Of a stretch of 64,000 nt of DNA, positions 8,970-18,080 are shown one piece after another; positions within the stretch are counted from its first letter, which is position 1, and the number at the start of each line of letters is the position of its first letter. The DNA comes from Leucobacter muris (lineage in GTDB: Bacteria; Actinomycetota; Actinomycetes; Actinomycetales; Microbacteriaceae). The DNA is taken from assembly GCF_004028235.1 (NCBI RefSeq), contig NZ_CP035037.1:992001-1056000 (forward strand), read 5' to 3'. Position numbers and translations under genes: made by a program. The notes below the pieces were generated by a model, which saw only the letters and a program-made list of their open reading frames with translations, did no database searches and was not told the origin of the DNA.

Positions 8970-10145
8970 ATGACCACGCAACCGCTGCACCCGCCCCTCG
9001 GCACCCGGAGCCCGGCGGGCACCACCGACATCGGCGAGCGCCTGCGCATCGGCTTCATCACGCACCTCGACCAGAGCGAGGACGTCTCGACGGTCTACCG
9101 CGAGAACATCGGGCTCGTGCAGCAGCTCGAGCAGCAGGGCTACGACAGCGCCTGGATCGCCACGCGCCACTTCGGCAGCGGCTGGGCCACGCTGCCCACC
9201 CCCTACGCCTTCCTCGGCGCCCTCGCGACGAACACCGAGCGGATCGGAATCGGCACGGCGGTGCTGCCCGTCATCTTCGACGACGCGGTGCGCGTCGCCG
9301 AAGAGCTCTCGGTGATTGACCACCTCTCGGGGCACCGCCTGCTCGCCGGCCTCGGCAAGGGCGTGCCGAGCGACTCCTACCACGTGTTCGAGGCGTACGA
9401 GCCCGACCGCGACCGCAGCTTCGAGCACAAGATCGACACTCTGCACTGGGGCCTCGAGGGCAACCGCATCGAGGGCGGCAGCGCCTCGATCTACCCCGCC
9501 AACACCGCGCTGCAGGGCCGCCTCTTCCACGGCAGCTCGAACCTCGACACGATCCGCTTCGCCGCGCGCCGCGGCGACGGATTCATCCTCGAGCGCTTCG
9601 GCAACGGCCCCGAACGGCACCCGGATCAGCGGCGCGCGTTCCAGCAGCGCCAGGCCGAGTCGGTGCTCGAGTACCGTCGTGTCTTCCGCGAGACGTGGGG
9701 CGAGACCCGCACCCCCTACGTGGTGACGTCGCGCACCGCCTACCCCGCCGAGACCACGCAGCGCGCCCTCGAGGAGGCCTCGGTGCGCGCAGCCCACTGG
9801 AACGAGTACGCGGGCCTCCTCGGCCGCGTCAACCCGGAGCACTCGCCCGCCGATCAGCTGCTCTCGGACAACTTCGTGTGGGGCGATCCCGAGACCCTCG
9901 CCGCGGATCTGCTCGACGACCCCACGGTGCTGCTCTCGGACGAGCTGGTGCTCGGCATCCACCCGACCCTGCACACCGTCGAGGAGACGGCCGAGAAGGC
10001 TCGGATCCTTATCGAAGAGGTCGTCCCGCTGCTGCGCGAGGGCTGGGCCCGCGGGCGGGCGGAGCTGCTCGCGGGCGAGCGGGCCGGCGCCGAGCCGGTC
10101 GGTGCCGAGCAGGTCGGCGCCGAGCGGGCCGAGGTGCTGCCGTGA
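8970..10145 (+). CDS. LLM class flavin-dependent oxidoreductase (second of pair)
   Basis: 391-residue luciferase-like monooxygenase similar in fold but not near-identical to the preceding one; motifs include DSAWIATRHFGSGWATLPTP and HRLLAGLGKGVPSDSYHVFE. AGGAG precedes the ATG. The last 25 residues form a low-complexity tail with a repeated GAExVGAE unit that looks like a recent tandem expansion. Its stop overlaps the next GTG start. Together with the first LLM it may form a heterodimer, as luciferase alpha/beta do; that is an inference from adjacency. Confidence 0.85.
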   Translation: MTTQPLHPPLGTRSPAGTTDIGERLRIGFITHLDQSEDVSTVYRENIGLVQQLEQQGYDSAWIATRHFGSGWATLPTPYAFLGALATNTERIGIGTAVLPVIFDDAVRVAEELSVIDHLSGHRLLAGLGKGVPSDSYHVFEAYEPDRDRSFEHKIDTLHWGLEGNRIEGGSASIYPANTALQGRLFHGSSNLDTIRFAARRGDGFILERFGNGPERHPDQRRAFQQRQAESVLEYRRVFRETWGETRTPYVVTSRTAYPAETTQRALEEASVRAAHWNEYAGLLGRVNPEHSPADQLLSDNFVWGDPETLAADLLDDPTVLLSDELVLGIHPTLHTVEETAEKARILIEEVVPLLREGWARGRAELLAGERAGAEPVGAEQVGAERAEVLP

Positions 10146-11017
10146 CGGCGCGCGCGGCCGAAGCTGCCGGGGCGGCGGATCCCGGTTCGGCGGAGGATCC
10201 GCGCCCCTCCCGGGCCGCCTTCGCGGGGGAGTGGCGCGAGTGGCAGCGCCGTCGCCTCGCCGCGGCCGCCGCCCCGCACGGCACGGCGGCGCTCGCGCTC
10301 ACGCGCTGGCTGGACGGCGAACCGCGCGCCGTGCCCGGGCTGCCCGGCCTGTGGCGCGCGCAAGGCGGAGACCTCGTCGGCTCCGACTTCGAGCCCGGCG
10401 ACTACGCCCTGCCCGACGGCACCCCGCTCGAGAGCCACGCGGTGCTCGCGGCCGACGGGCACCCGGAGCTCGCGGCGGGATCGCGGGTGGTCCGCCGGTT
10501 CGAGCGCGACGGATCGCTCGCCATCAGGGTCTTCGACCCCGAGGGAGAGGGGCGCCGAGAGCTCCGGGGCATCGACGCCTTCGACCCCGACGAGTCGTGG
10601 CGCGTCGACGCGCGCTTCGAGCCGGGGGCCGAGCAGCGGCAGATCGAGCTCGCCGACGGATACCTCAAGACGGCCGAGACCTCCGGAAGCCTCGCGTTCT
10701 CCCTGAACGGGCAGCCGCTCCGGCTCACCGCCACCCTGCGGCCCGACGCGGTGTCGGTCGTGTTCGGAGACACCACCAACGGCGACGAGACCTACGGCTT
10801 CCGGTTCCTCGCGGTGCCGCTTCCCGATGCCGACGGTCGCACGGAGATCGACTTCAACCGGGCTTTCCTGCCGCCCTGCGCGTTCAGCGACCAGTTCGTC
10901 TGCCCGCTGCCGACCCCCGAGAACCGGCTGCCGGTGGCGATCAGGGCGGGCGAGCGCCGGGTGCGGCGCGCAAGTCCGGGCGGCGCCCGGACGCGGGTCG
11001 CGGGCGGTGAGGCATGA
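10142..11017 (+). CDS. DUF1684 domain protein
   Basis: 291-residue protein of the DUF1684 family. Recognisable features are the N-terminal WREWQRRRLAAAAAPHGTAAL and the C-terminal core VFGDTTNGDETYGFRFLAVPLP followed by IDFNRAFLPPCAFSDQFVCPLPTPENRLPV. The conserved NPPCAF-like block here reads LPPCAF. No catalytic function is established to my knowledge. Start GTG 10142 overlaps the LLM stop (GTGA) and its stop overlaps the reductase start (ATGA), so it is an integral operon member. Confidence 0.8.
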   Translation: MTARAAEAAGAADPGSAEDPRPSRAAFAGEWREWQRRRLAAAAAPHGTAALALTRWLDGEPRAVPGLPGLWRAQGGDLVGSDFEPGDYALPDGTPLESHAVLAADGHPELAAGSRVVRRFERDGSLAIRVFDPEGEGRRELRGIDAFDPDESWRVDARFEPGAEQRQIELADGYLKTAETSGSLAFSLNGQPLRLTATLRPDAVSVVFGDTTNGDETYGFRFLAVPLPDADGRTEIDFNRAFLPPCAFSDQFVCPLPTPENRLPVAIRAGERRVRRASPGGARTRVAGGEA

Positions 11018-11559
11018 GCGAGCGCATCGTCGTGGTCTCCGGCACCCTCAGCAGGCTGTCGAAGACCACCGTGCTGGGCCGTGCGATCGCCGAGGCCGTG
11101 CGGGAGTACCGCGACGGCGAGATCAGCGTCATCGAGATCGCGCAGCTCGCCGAGGAGATCGGCCGATCGCTGATCCTCGGCGCTCCCACGGAGCCGCTGC
11201 GGGCTGCGATCGCGGAGGTCGAGAACGCCGACGTGCTCGTGGCGGTCTCGCCCGTGTTCAAAGGCGGGTACTCGGGGCTCTTCAAGCACTTCTTCGATCT
11301 CGTCGACCCCTACGCGCTCACGAACCGGCCGGTGATCCTCGGCGCGTCGGGCGGGAGCGTGCGCCACTCGCTCGTGGTCGACTACGAGCTGAGGCCCCTG
11401 TTCACCTACCTCAACGCCGCCGTGTCGCCGGTGGGCGTCTTCGCCACCTCCGACGACTTCGCCGACGGAGCGATCGCTGACCGCGGGCTGCTCGCGAGGA
11501 TCGACCGCGCCGCCGTGTCGCTCGCGGTGCACACCGGCCTCGAACGCGCGGTGACGTAG
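11014..11559 (+). CDS. NADPH-dependent FMN reductase (LLM-partner type)
   Basis: 181-residue flavodoxin-fold FMN reductase. The N-terminal phosphate-binding loop VVSGTLSRLSKTTVLG and the SPVFKGGYSGLFKHFFDLVDP segment are typical of the MsuE/CE1759-like group. It would supply reduced FMN to the two luciferase-like monooxygenases upstream. It is the last gene of the operon; the next gene has its own promoter (TAGAAT at 11585-11590). Confidence 0.87.
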   Translation: MSERIVVVSGTLSRLSKTTVLGRAIAEAVREYRDGEISVIEIAQLAEEIGRSLILGAPTEPLRAAIAEVENADVLVAVSPVFKGGYSGLFKHFFDLVDPYALTNRPVILGASGGSVRHSLVVDYELRPLFTYLNAAVSPVGVFATSDDFADGAIADRGLLARIDRAAVSLAVHTGLERAVT

Positions 11560-11584
11560 GGGCGTCGGGTGCTCGGAGATCGTG

Positions 11585-11744
11585 TAGAATCGATGGCTGT
11601 ACTTCGGCGAGGGGCGCGCAGACGCCCGTGATCGACGCGGTAGAGCCTCTTTGCGGGCCCTTCTGACGCGCCACACGGCGAGACATCATCGACCAGGCGG
11701 GCCATCCGCCTCAGTTGGGCGCGAGCCCGCAAGGAGAGAACACC
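11585..11744 (+). promoter_or_regulatory. rplY promoter and structured 5' leader
   Basis: A -10-like TAGAAT lies at 11585-11590, giving a leader of about 150 nt before the L25 start. Within it TTGCGGGC (11651-11658) is the exact reverse complement of GCCCGCAA (11725-11732), whose last two bases are the first bases of the Shine-Dalgarno AAGGAG. A long-range stem could therefore close just at the ribosome-binding site, suggesting translational control. The structure was found by eye, not by folding. Confidence 0.45.
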
Positions 11745-12329
11745 ATGAGCGAGACCAACCAGCTCGTCGCGAACACGCGCGACAACTTCGGCAAGGGCGC
11801 CGCGCGCAAGCTGCGCGCCGCGGGTCAGACCCCCGCCGTCGTCTACGGCCACGGCACCGACCCGGTGCACGTCTCGGTCGAGACCCACCCGCTGAGCCTC
11901 ATCGTGCGTCACGCCAACGCCATCATCGAGCTCGACATCGACGGCCGCCAGGAGCTCGTGCTCGTCAAGGACGTGCAGAGGGATCCGGTGCGCCAGATCA
12001 TCGAGCACATCGACCTGCTCGTCGTGAAGAAGGGCGAGACCGTCGAGGTCGAGGTGCCCGTGCACGTCACCGGCGAGTCGTTCTCCGGCACCAACGCCCT
12101 GCAGGAGCTCAACACCCTGCGCCTCAGCGTTCCCGCGACCTCGATCCCCGAGAACGTCGAGGTGAACGTCGAGGGTCTCGAGGAGGGCGCCCAGATCCTC
12201 GCCGGCGCCGTGGCCCTGCCCGCCGGTGCGACGCTGCTCGATCCCGAGGACCAGCTGGTCGTGCACGTGGTCGTGCCGCGCGGCGCCGCGGGCGACGAGG
12301 ACGAGGCCGCCGAGGAGGCCGCGGAGTAG
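11745..12329 (+). CDS. rplY: 50S ribosomal protein L25/general stress protein Ctc
   Basis: 194-residue long-form L25 (Ctc/TL5 type): an N-terminal 5S-rRNA-binding L25 domain (RDNFGKGAARKLRAAGQTPAVVYG) followed by the C-terminal TL5 beta domain (VEVEVPVHVTGES) and an acidic tail. It binds 5S rRNA in the large subunit. The start follows AAGGAG at 11731. An in-frame ATG at 11715 is not preceded by a ribosome-binding site. Followed by pth, the common actinobacterial order. Confidence 0.95.
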   Translation: MSETNQLVANTRDNFGKGAARKLRAAGQTPAVVYGHGTDPVHVSVETHPLSLIVRHANAIIELDIDGRQELVLVKDVQRDPVRQIIEHIDLLVVKKGETVEVEVPVHVTGESFSGTNALQELNTLRLSVPATSIPENVEVNVEGLEEGAQILAGAVALPAGATLLDPEDQLVVHVVVPRGAAGDEDEAAEEAAE

Positions 12330-12474
12330 GTCTCCGGCTCTTGGCCCGTCGGGTCGGCGCTGCGTCGCCGCCCGGCGGGCTCTTCGTCTCTCGGGGCGGA
12401 TGTCGGTGGTCTCTGCGATCATCGTGAGCGAGGGGAGACGGATGTTCTGGCAGAAGCGAAGGAAAGAGGATCGC

Positions 12475-13065
12475 GTGTCCGATGACAGCTGGCTGATCGT
12501 CGGCCTCGGCAACCCCGGGGCGAAGTACGAGGCGACCAGGCACAACGTCGGGCAGATGGCGCTCGACGTGCTGGCAGATCGCATCGGCGGCCGGTTCTCA
12601 CCGCACCGCACCGGTTCGCGCGTCGCCGAGGGGCGGGTGCGGCCGGGCGGGCCGAAACTCGTTCTCGCGAAGTCGAACGGGTACATGAACACATCGGGAG
12701 GCCCGGTCTCGGGCCTCGCCAAGTACTACGGCGTGCCCGCCGATCGCATCATCGTGATCCACGACGAGCTCGACGTGCCCTTCGACTCGATCAAGCTGAA
12801 GCAGGGCGGCGGCCACGGCGGCCACAACGGCCTGCGAGACATCGCGAAGGCGCTCGGCACCCCCGAGTTCCTGCGGGTGCGGGTGGGCGTCGGTCGCCCG
12901 CCGGGTCAGCAGGACGCGGCAGACTTCGTGCTGCGTCCGTTCGGCTCGAACGAGCGCCAGGCGCTCCCGGTGCTGCTCGAAGACGCTGCCGACGCCGCCG
13001 AGGCGCTCGTCGACGAGGGCCTCCTCACCGCGCAGCAGCGCTTCCACGGCAGGGCCGTCAAGTGA
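12475..13065 (+). CDS. pth: Peptidyl-tRNA hydrolase
   Basis: 196-residue Pth that releases peptides from stalled peptidyl-tRNA. Seen: WLIVGLGNPGAKYEATRHNVG with the catalytic His, KSNGYMNTSGGPV, and DELDVPFDSIKLKQGGGHGGHNGLRD. GTG 12475 is preceded by GGAAAGAGGA; ATG 12442, preceded by AGGGGAGAC, would add 11 residues (FWQKRRKEDR) and cannot be excluded. The stop overlaps the mfd start (GTGA). Confidence 0.93.
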   Translation: MSDDSWLIVGLGNPGAKYEATRHNVGQMALDVLADRIGGRFSPHRTGSRVAEGRVRPGGPKLVLAKSNGYMNTSGGPVSGLAKYYGVPADRIIVIHDELDVPFDSIKLKQGGGHGGHNGLRDIAKALGTPEFLRVRVGVGRPPGQQDAADFVLRPFGSNERQALPVLLEDAADAAEALVDEGLLTAQQRFHGRAVK

Positions 13066-16000
13066 CGCTGCGGGGCATCGACCGGCTGCTCGAGGCGTCG
13101 CCGTCGTTCGCGCGGGCGCTCGACGCCGCCGACGGCTCGGTCGCGACCGACGCCGACTTCTCGGTCGCCGAGGGGTTGCGAGCCCCGCTCATCGCCGGGC
13201 TGCTGCGGCGGCGTCGCGAAGCGGGCGACCACGGCGCACTGCTCGTGATCGCGGCGACCAGCCGCGAGGCCGACGCGCTGCGCTCGGCCCTCGCCTCGCT
13301 CGTGCCCGAGGCCGTGACCGCCGAGTTCCCGGCGTGGGAGACGCTGCCGCACGAGCGGCTGAGCCCCAGCGCCGAGACCGTCGGTCGCCGTGCCGCGGCC
13401 CTGCGGCTGCTGCGTGAGCACACCGCGTCGCAGCCGCTCGTCCTGGTGGCCTCCGTGCGGGCGGCGCTGCAGCCCGTGTCGCCGCACGCCGCGCAGGCAG
13501 AGCCGCTGGTCCTCCGCCCCGGCGAGCAGCCGGCGGCCTCGGGGTCCCCAGGTCGTGGGCTCGACCTCGTCGCGCGCGAGCTGGTGCTGCGCGCCTACAC
13601 CCGCGTCGACATGGTCACCCGCCGCGGCGAGTTCGCGGTGCGCGGCGGCATCCTCGACGTGTTCCCGCCCACCGCCGAGCAGGCGCTGCGAGTCGACTTC
13701 TTCGGCGACGAGGTCGACCAGATCCGCCGCTTCGCGGTCTCCGACCAGCGCAGCGCGGGCGACCCCGTTCCCGAGCTCGAGCTGTGGCCGGCGCGCGAGC
13801 TGCTGCTCACCGACGACGTGCGCGAGCGCGCGGCCCAGCTGCTGCCGCGCTTCCCCGCGCTCTCCTCGCTGCTCGAGAAGATGAGCCAGGGCATCCCCGT
13901 CGAGGGCATGGAGAGCCTGCTGCCGCAGCTCGTGCCCGGGGTCGCGCCGCTCACCGCGCTGCTGCCGCAGGGCGGCGCCGTGGTCGTGGCGTCGCCCGAG
14001 CGCGTCGCGGGCCGCGCGGTGAGCCTCGCCGAGACCAACCGCGAGTTCCTCGAGGCCGCGTGGAGCGCCGCCACCGCGGGGGCCGACGCGCCCGTGCCCA
14101 CCGAAGACAGCGGCATGCTCTCGGTCTCCGAGCTGCGCGCCGCCTCCCGGGGCCGACCGTGGTGGACGGTCTCGACCTTCGTCGCGGGCGACGGCGATCC
14201 GACGGATGAACCCGCCTCGCCCACCGAGCCGGTCGAGGGCGGCGCCGGTCCTCACCCGGAGGCCGATCACATCAACGTGGCCGGCGGCCCCTTCCCGCGA
14301 CCGGCGGCGGGAGCCGACGCGACGAGCGCCGCGATCCGCCTGTTCTCCGAGCGACTGCGCGAGGGCTGGCGGGTGGTCGTCACCGCGCAGGGCGTCGGCC
14401 TCGTCGAGCGCGCCCGCGACGTGCTGGTCGAGGCAGGGGCGGCCGCCCGCATGGTCGACGAGCTGCCCGAGCGCCTCGAACCCGGTGTGGTCTACCTCGT
14501 GGCGGGCACGGCCTGGTCGGGCTTCGCGAGCGACGAGGCCGCGCTGCTGCTCGCGAGCGAGGCCGAGTTCTTCGGCCGCTCCGTCGGCTCTCAGGCGGCG
14601 AGCGGTCAGAAGCTGGCGCGCCGCCGCGGCAAGAACGTCGTCGACCCGCTGAAGCTCGTCGCGGGCGACTACGTGGTGCACGAGACCCACGGCATCGGCC
14701 GCTTCGTCGAGCTGACGCAGCGACTCGTGCCCACCGGCATCGGGCGCGACGCGGCGAAGGCGCTGCGCGAGTACCTGGTGCTCGAGTACGCGTCGACCAA
14801 GCGCGGCATGCCCAAGGACAAGCTGTACGTGCCCACCGATCAGCTCGACCAGCTCTCCCGCTACGTCGGCGGCGAGGCCCCGCCGCTCTCGAAGATGGGC
14901 GGCAGCGACTGGGCGAACGCGAAGAAGAAGGCGCGCAAGGCGGTGCGCGACATCGCCGTCGAACTGGTGAAGCTCTACTCGGCGCGCGTCGCGTCGAAGG
15001 GCCACGCGTTCTCGCCCGACACCCCGTGGCAGCACGAGCTCGAAGAGGCGTTCCCGTACGCCGAGACGCTCGACCAGCTCACCACCATCGATGAGGTCAA
15101 ACGAGACATGGAGCGCGCGATCCCGATGGATCGCCTCATCGCGGGCGACGTGGGCTTCGGCAAGACCGAGGTGGCGGTGCGGGCCGCGTTCAAAGCCGTG
15201 CAAGACGGCAAGCAGGTCGCCATGCTCGTGCCGACGACGCTGCTCGCCGAGCAGCACCTCGAGACCTTCCAGAACCGCTTCGCCGGGTTCCCGGTGCGCC
15301 TGCGCGCCCTCAGCCGCTTCCAGAGCGACGCAGAGGCGAAGGACACGATCGACGGGCTCGCCGCGGGCACCGTCGACGTGGTCATCGGCACGCACCGGCT
15401 GCTCTCCGACAACGTGCTCTACAAAGACCTGGGGCTGCTCATCATCGACGAGGAGCAGCGCTTCGGCGTCGAGCACAAGGACGCGCTGAAGAAGCTCAAG
15501 ACCAACGTCGACATCCTCGCGATGAGCGCCACCCCGATCCCGCGCACGCTCGAGATGGCCGTGACCGGCATCCGCGAGATGTCGACCCTCGCCACCCCGC
15601 CCGAGGACCGCCACCCGATCCTCACCTTCGTGGGCCCCCGCAGCGACAAGCAGATCACGGCCGCGATCCGCCGCGAGCTGTTGCGCGAGGGGCAGGTGTT
15701 CTTCGTGCACAACCGTGTCTCGTCGATCAACCGCGTCGCGGCGCAGATCTCCGAGCTCGTGCCCGAGGCGCGGGTCGCGGTCGCGCACGGCAAGCTCGGC
15801 GAGCACCGGCTCGAGCAGGTCGTGCAAGACTTCTGGGAGCGCAAGTTCGACGTGCTCGTCTCGACCACCATCATCGAGACCGGGCTCGACATCGCGAACG
15901 CCAACACGATCATCATCGACAGCGCCGACAAGTACGGGCTCAGCCAGCTGCACCAGCTGCGCGGACGTGTGGGCCGCAGCCGCGAGCGCGCCTACGCCTA

Positions 16001-16757
16001 CTTCCTCTACGACCCCGACAAGCCGCTCACCGAGACCGCGCACGAGCGCCTCGAGACGCTCGCCACCAACAACGAGCTGGGCTCTGGCATGCAGGTCGCC
16101 CTGAAAGACCTCGAGCTGCGCGGCGCGGGCAACCTGCTCGGCGGCGAGCAGTCGGGGCATATCGCCGGCGTCGGCTTCGACCTCTACCTGCGCATGATCG
16201 GCGAGGCCGTCAACACGTTCAAGGGCGAGGAGTCGACGGGCCCCGTCGAGCTGGTGCTCGAGCTGCCCGTCGACGCGCACATCCCCGAGGAGTACGTCGA
16301 GAGCGAGCGCCTGCGCCTCGAGGCGTACCAGAAGTTCTCGGCCGCGTCTCATCCGCAGGCACCCGAGGACCACGTCGCCCTCGTGCTGGAAGAACTCACC
16401 GACCGCTACGGCGAGCCGCCCGCCGAGGTGCAGCGCCTCGCCGCGGTCTCGGCGCTGCGCCGGCGCGCCGCGAAGCTCGGTCTCTCGAAGGTCGTCGCGG
16501 CGGGCCCCGCGCTGCGCATCGAGCCCGTCAAGCTGCTCGACTCCCGCCGCATGCGCATGAACCGCATGTACCCGGGTTCGCGCTACACCGAGGCGACGGG
16601 CACGCTGCAGATCCCGCTGCCCGGCGGCACGGCGCTCGCCCGCAGTCCGCTGGCGGGAGTGGGGCAGCGCGCCACCGGCGACGAGGGAGACATCGTCGCC
16701 TGGGCGGGGCGCGTGCTCGCGACGCTGCTCGAAGAGGAGGCCGCGCCCGCGCAGTGA
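13062..16757 (+). CDS. mfd: Transcription-repair coupling factor Mfd
   Basis: 1231-residue Mfd, the DNA translocase that removes stalled RNA polymerase and recruits UvrA. Order of parts: UvrB-like N-terminal domains, the RNA-polymerase-interacting region (around GDYVVHETHGIGRFVELTQR), then the helicase core with Walker A GDVGFGKTE near residue 695 and DEEQRFGVEH near residue 793. The TRG motif region (LRGRVGRSRERAYAYFLY) and the C-terminal domain follow. Length is usual for actinobacteria. GTG start overlaps the pth stop. Confidence 0.97.
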   Translation: MTLRGIDRLLEASPSFARALDAADGSVATDADFSVAEGLRAPLIAGLLRRRREAGDHGALLVIAATSREADALRSALASLVPEAVTAEFPAWETLPHERLSPSAETVGRRAAALRLLREHTASQPLVLVASVRAALQPVSPHAAQAEPLVLRPGEQPAASGSPGRGLDLVARELVLRAYTRVDMVTRRGEFAVRGGILDVFPPTAEQALRVDFFGDEVDQIRRFAVSDQRSAGDPVPELELWPARELLLTDDVRERAAQLLPRFPALSSLLEKMSQGIPVEGMESLLPQLVPGVAPLTALLPQGGAVVVASPERVAGRAVSLAETNREFLEAAWSAATAGADAPVPTEDSGMLSVSELRAASRGRPWWTVSTFVAGDGDPTDEPASPTEPVEGGAGPHPEADHINVAGGPFPRPAAGADATSAAIRLFSERLREGWRVVVTAQGVGLVERARDVLVEAGAAARMVDELPERLEPGVVYLVAGTAWSGFASDEAALLLASEAEFFGRSVGSQAASGQKLARRRGKNVVDPLKLVAGDYVVHETHGIGRFVELTQRLVPTGIGRDAAKALREYLVLEYASTKRGMPKDKLYVPTDQLDQLSRYVGGEAPPLSKMGGSDWANAKKKARKAVRDIAVELVKLYSARVASKGHAFSPDTPWQHELEEAFPYAETLDQLTTIDEVKRDMERAIPMDRLIAGDVGFGKTEVAVRAAFKAVQDGKQVAMLVPTTLLAEQHLETFQNRFAGFPVRLRALSRFQSDAEAKDTIDGLAAGTVDVVIGTHRLLSDNVLYKDLGLLIIDEEQRFGVEHKDALKKLKTNVDILAMSATPIPRTLEMAVTGIREMSTLATPPEDRHPILTFVGPRSDKQITAAIRRELLREGQVFFVHNRVSSINRVAAQISELVPEARVAVAHGKLGEHRLEQVVQDFWERKFDVLVSTTIIETGLDIANANTIIIDSADKYGLSQLHQLRGRVGRSRERAYAYFLYDPDKPLTETAHERLETLATNNELGSGMQVALKDLELRGAGNLLGGEQSGHIAGVGFDLYLRMIGEAVNTFKGEESTGPVELVLELPVDAHIPEEYVESERLRLEAYQKFSAASHPQAPEDHVALVLEELTDRYGEPPAEVQRLAAVSALRRRAAKLGLSKVVAAGPALRIEPVKLLDSRRMRMNRMYPGSRYTEATGTLQIPLPGGTALARSPLAGVGQRATGDEGDIVAWAGRVLATLLEEEAAPAQ

Positions 16758-16876
16758 GCGGCGCCCGAGCCGCTGCATCCGGCGGGTGCGGGCGAGCCGG
16801 CCGATCCACGACCGCGGGTGGCGGCCGGCCGGGCCTCCTCACGAGCCTGCCAGTCGGCGTCAGTAGGGTGGAAGCC

Positions 16877-17638
16877 ATGGATCAGGACGAAGACGCCGAC
16901 CGACCCGCCGCGACGCCGAGCACTCCCGGCGCCGCGGCAGCGGCATCCGCCCGCGACGCCGAGGCCCTCGCCGCGGCGATGCAGACCGTGCGCACGATGG
17001 TGCGACCGGGCGGCTGCGCCTGGCACGGCGTGCAGACCCACGAGACCCTCACCCCCTTCCTCGTCGAGGAGACCGCGGAGTTCATCGACGCCGTCGAGCG
17101 CGGGCTGCCGGCCGACGAGGTGCGCTCCGAGCTGGGCGACGTGCTCTATCAGGTGCTCTTCCACGCGGCGATCGCCGAGCGCGACGGCGAGGGCTACGAT
17201 CTGGCCGGCGTGGCCGAGGCGCTCAACGAGAAGCTGATCGCCCGGCACCCGCACGTGTTCGGCGACCGCGGCGAGATGACGGTCGACGAGCTGCACGCCG
17301 AGTGGGAGCGCCTGAAGGAGGACGCGGCGGGGGAGGAGCGCGGATCGCGGGGCCCTCTCGACGGCATCCCGGCTGGCATGCCCACGCTCGCGCGTGCGGC
17401 GAAGGTGGTCGAGCGCCTGAAGCGAGCCCGGCTCGTCGACCCGAGCGCGGGGGAGAGCCACCCCGACGACCCGCTCGCCACCGCGATCGGACCGGATGAG
17501 CGGCGCATGGCCGAGAACGGCATCGGCGACGCCATGCTCGCCCTCGTCGTGCGCGCGAACGCCGCGGGCGTCGATCCGGATCGTGCCCTGCGGCTCGCGG
17601 TCGACCGCTTCACCGCGCGCGTCACCCACGGCGAGTAG
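16877..17638 (+). CDS. mazG: Nucleoside triphosphate pyrophosphohydrolase MazG
   Basis: 253-residue MazG-family enzyme that hydrolyses (d)NTPs to monophosphates. The metal-binding helices are visible as LVEETAEFIDAVERG and ELGDVLYQVLFHAAIAERDG. The C-terminal part (GPLDGIPAGMPTLARAAKVVERLKRA) is typical, but the second MazG repeat is reduced. TAGGGT at 16864-16869 lies 7 nt before the ATG, suggesting a leaderless mRNA and fixing this start. The acidic N-terminal 25 residues are low-complexity. Confidence 0.9.
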   Translation: MDQDEDADRPAATPSTPGAAAAASARDAEALAAAMQTVRTMVRPGGCAWHGVQTHETLTPFLVEETAEFIDAVERGLPADEVRSELGDVLYQVLFHAAIAERDGEGYDLAGVAEALNEKLIARHPHVFGDRGEMTVDELHAEWERLKEDAAGEERGSRGPLDGIPAGMPTLARAAKVVERLKRARLVDPSAGESHPDDPLATAIGPDERRMAENGIGDAMLALVVRANAAGVDPDRALRLAVDRFTARVTHGE

Positions 17639-17720
17639 CGGGCCCTGCGCACGCGGCTGTGCTCCGCATCCGGAGCGTCCGCGCGCGGCGATCGGGCCGG
17701 GATCCCGCCCGTGGTCAGGC

Positions 17721-18080
17721 TCAGCTGCCGCCCCACACCGCCCGCAGCACGGCGACCGCGTCGTCGAAGCCGGTTCCCTCGCGCTGCGCCGCCTCGGCGA
17801 GTGCGCGGGCGTGCTCGACGACCGGCCCCGCCGCGCGTGACGCGCCGGGCGCCACCCGGGTGCCGGCGGCGGTGCGGGTGACGACGAGGCCCTCCTGCTC
17901 GAGCGCGCGGTAGGCCTTCGCGGCGGTGGCCTGCGCCACCTCGAAGTCGCGCGCGGTCTGCCGAACGGTCGGCAGACGCTCGCCGTCGCCCAGCTGACCG
18001 GAGCGGATCGCACCGCGGAACAGTCCGGCGATGTCGTCGGCCGTGCGCGGCGCCGGAGGTGCCGGATCCATAGAGGTCAT
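17721..18080 (-). CDS. GntR family transcriptional regulator (YtrA-like)
   Basis: 119-residue regulator with an N-terminal GntR winged helix (ADDIAGLFRGAIRSGQLGDGERLPTVRQTARDF, then ATAAKAYRALEQEGLVVTRTAAGTRV) and only a short C-terminal tail, as in the small YtrA subgroup. It is the second gene after the membrane protein on the minus strand; its start (18080) overlaps that stop by 4 nt (18077-18080). It probably controls its own operon through the AGCACAA/TTGTGCT palindromes at 19183-19213. Confidence 0.85.
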   Translation of the reverse strand: MTSMDPAPPAPRTADDIAGLFRGAIRSGQLGDGERLPTVRQTARDFEVAQATAAKAYRALEQEGLVVTRTAAGTRVAPGASRAAGPVVEHARALAEAAQREGTGFDDAVAVLRAVWGGS

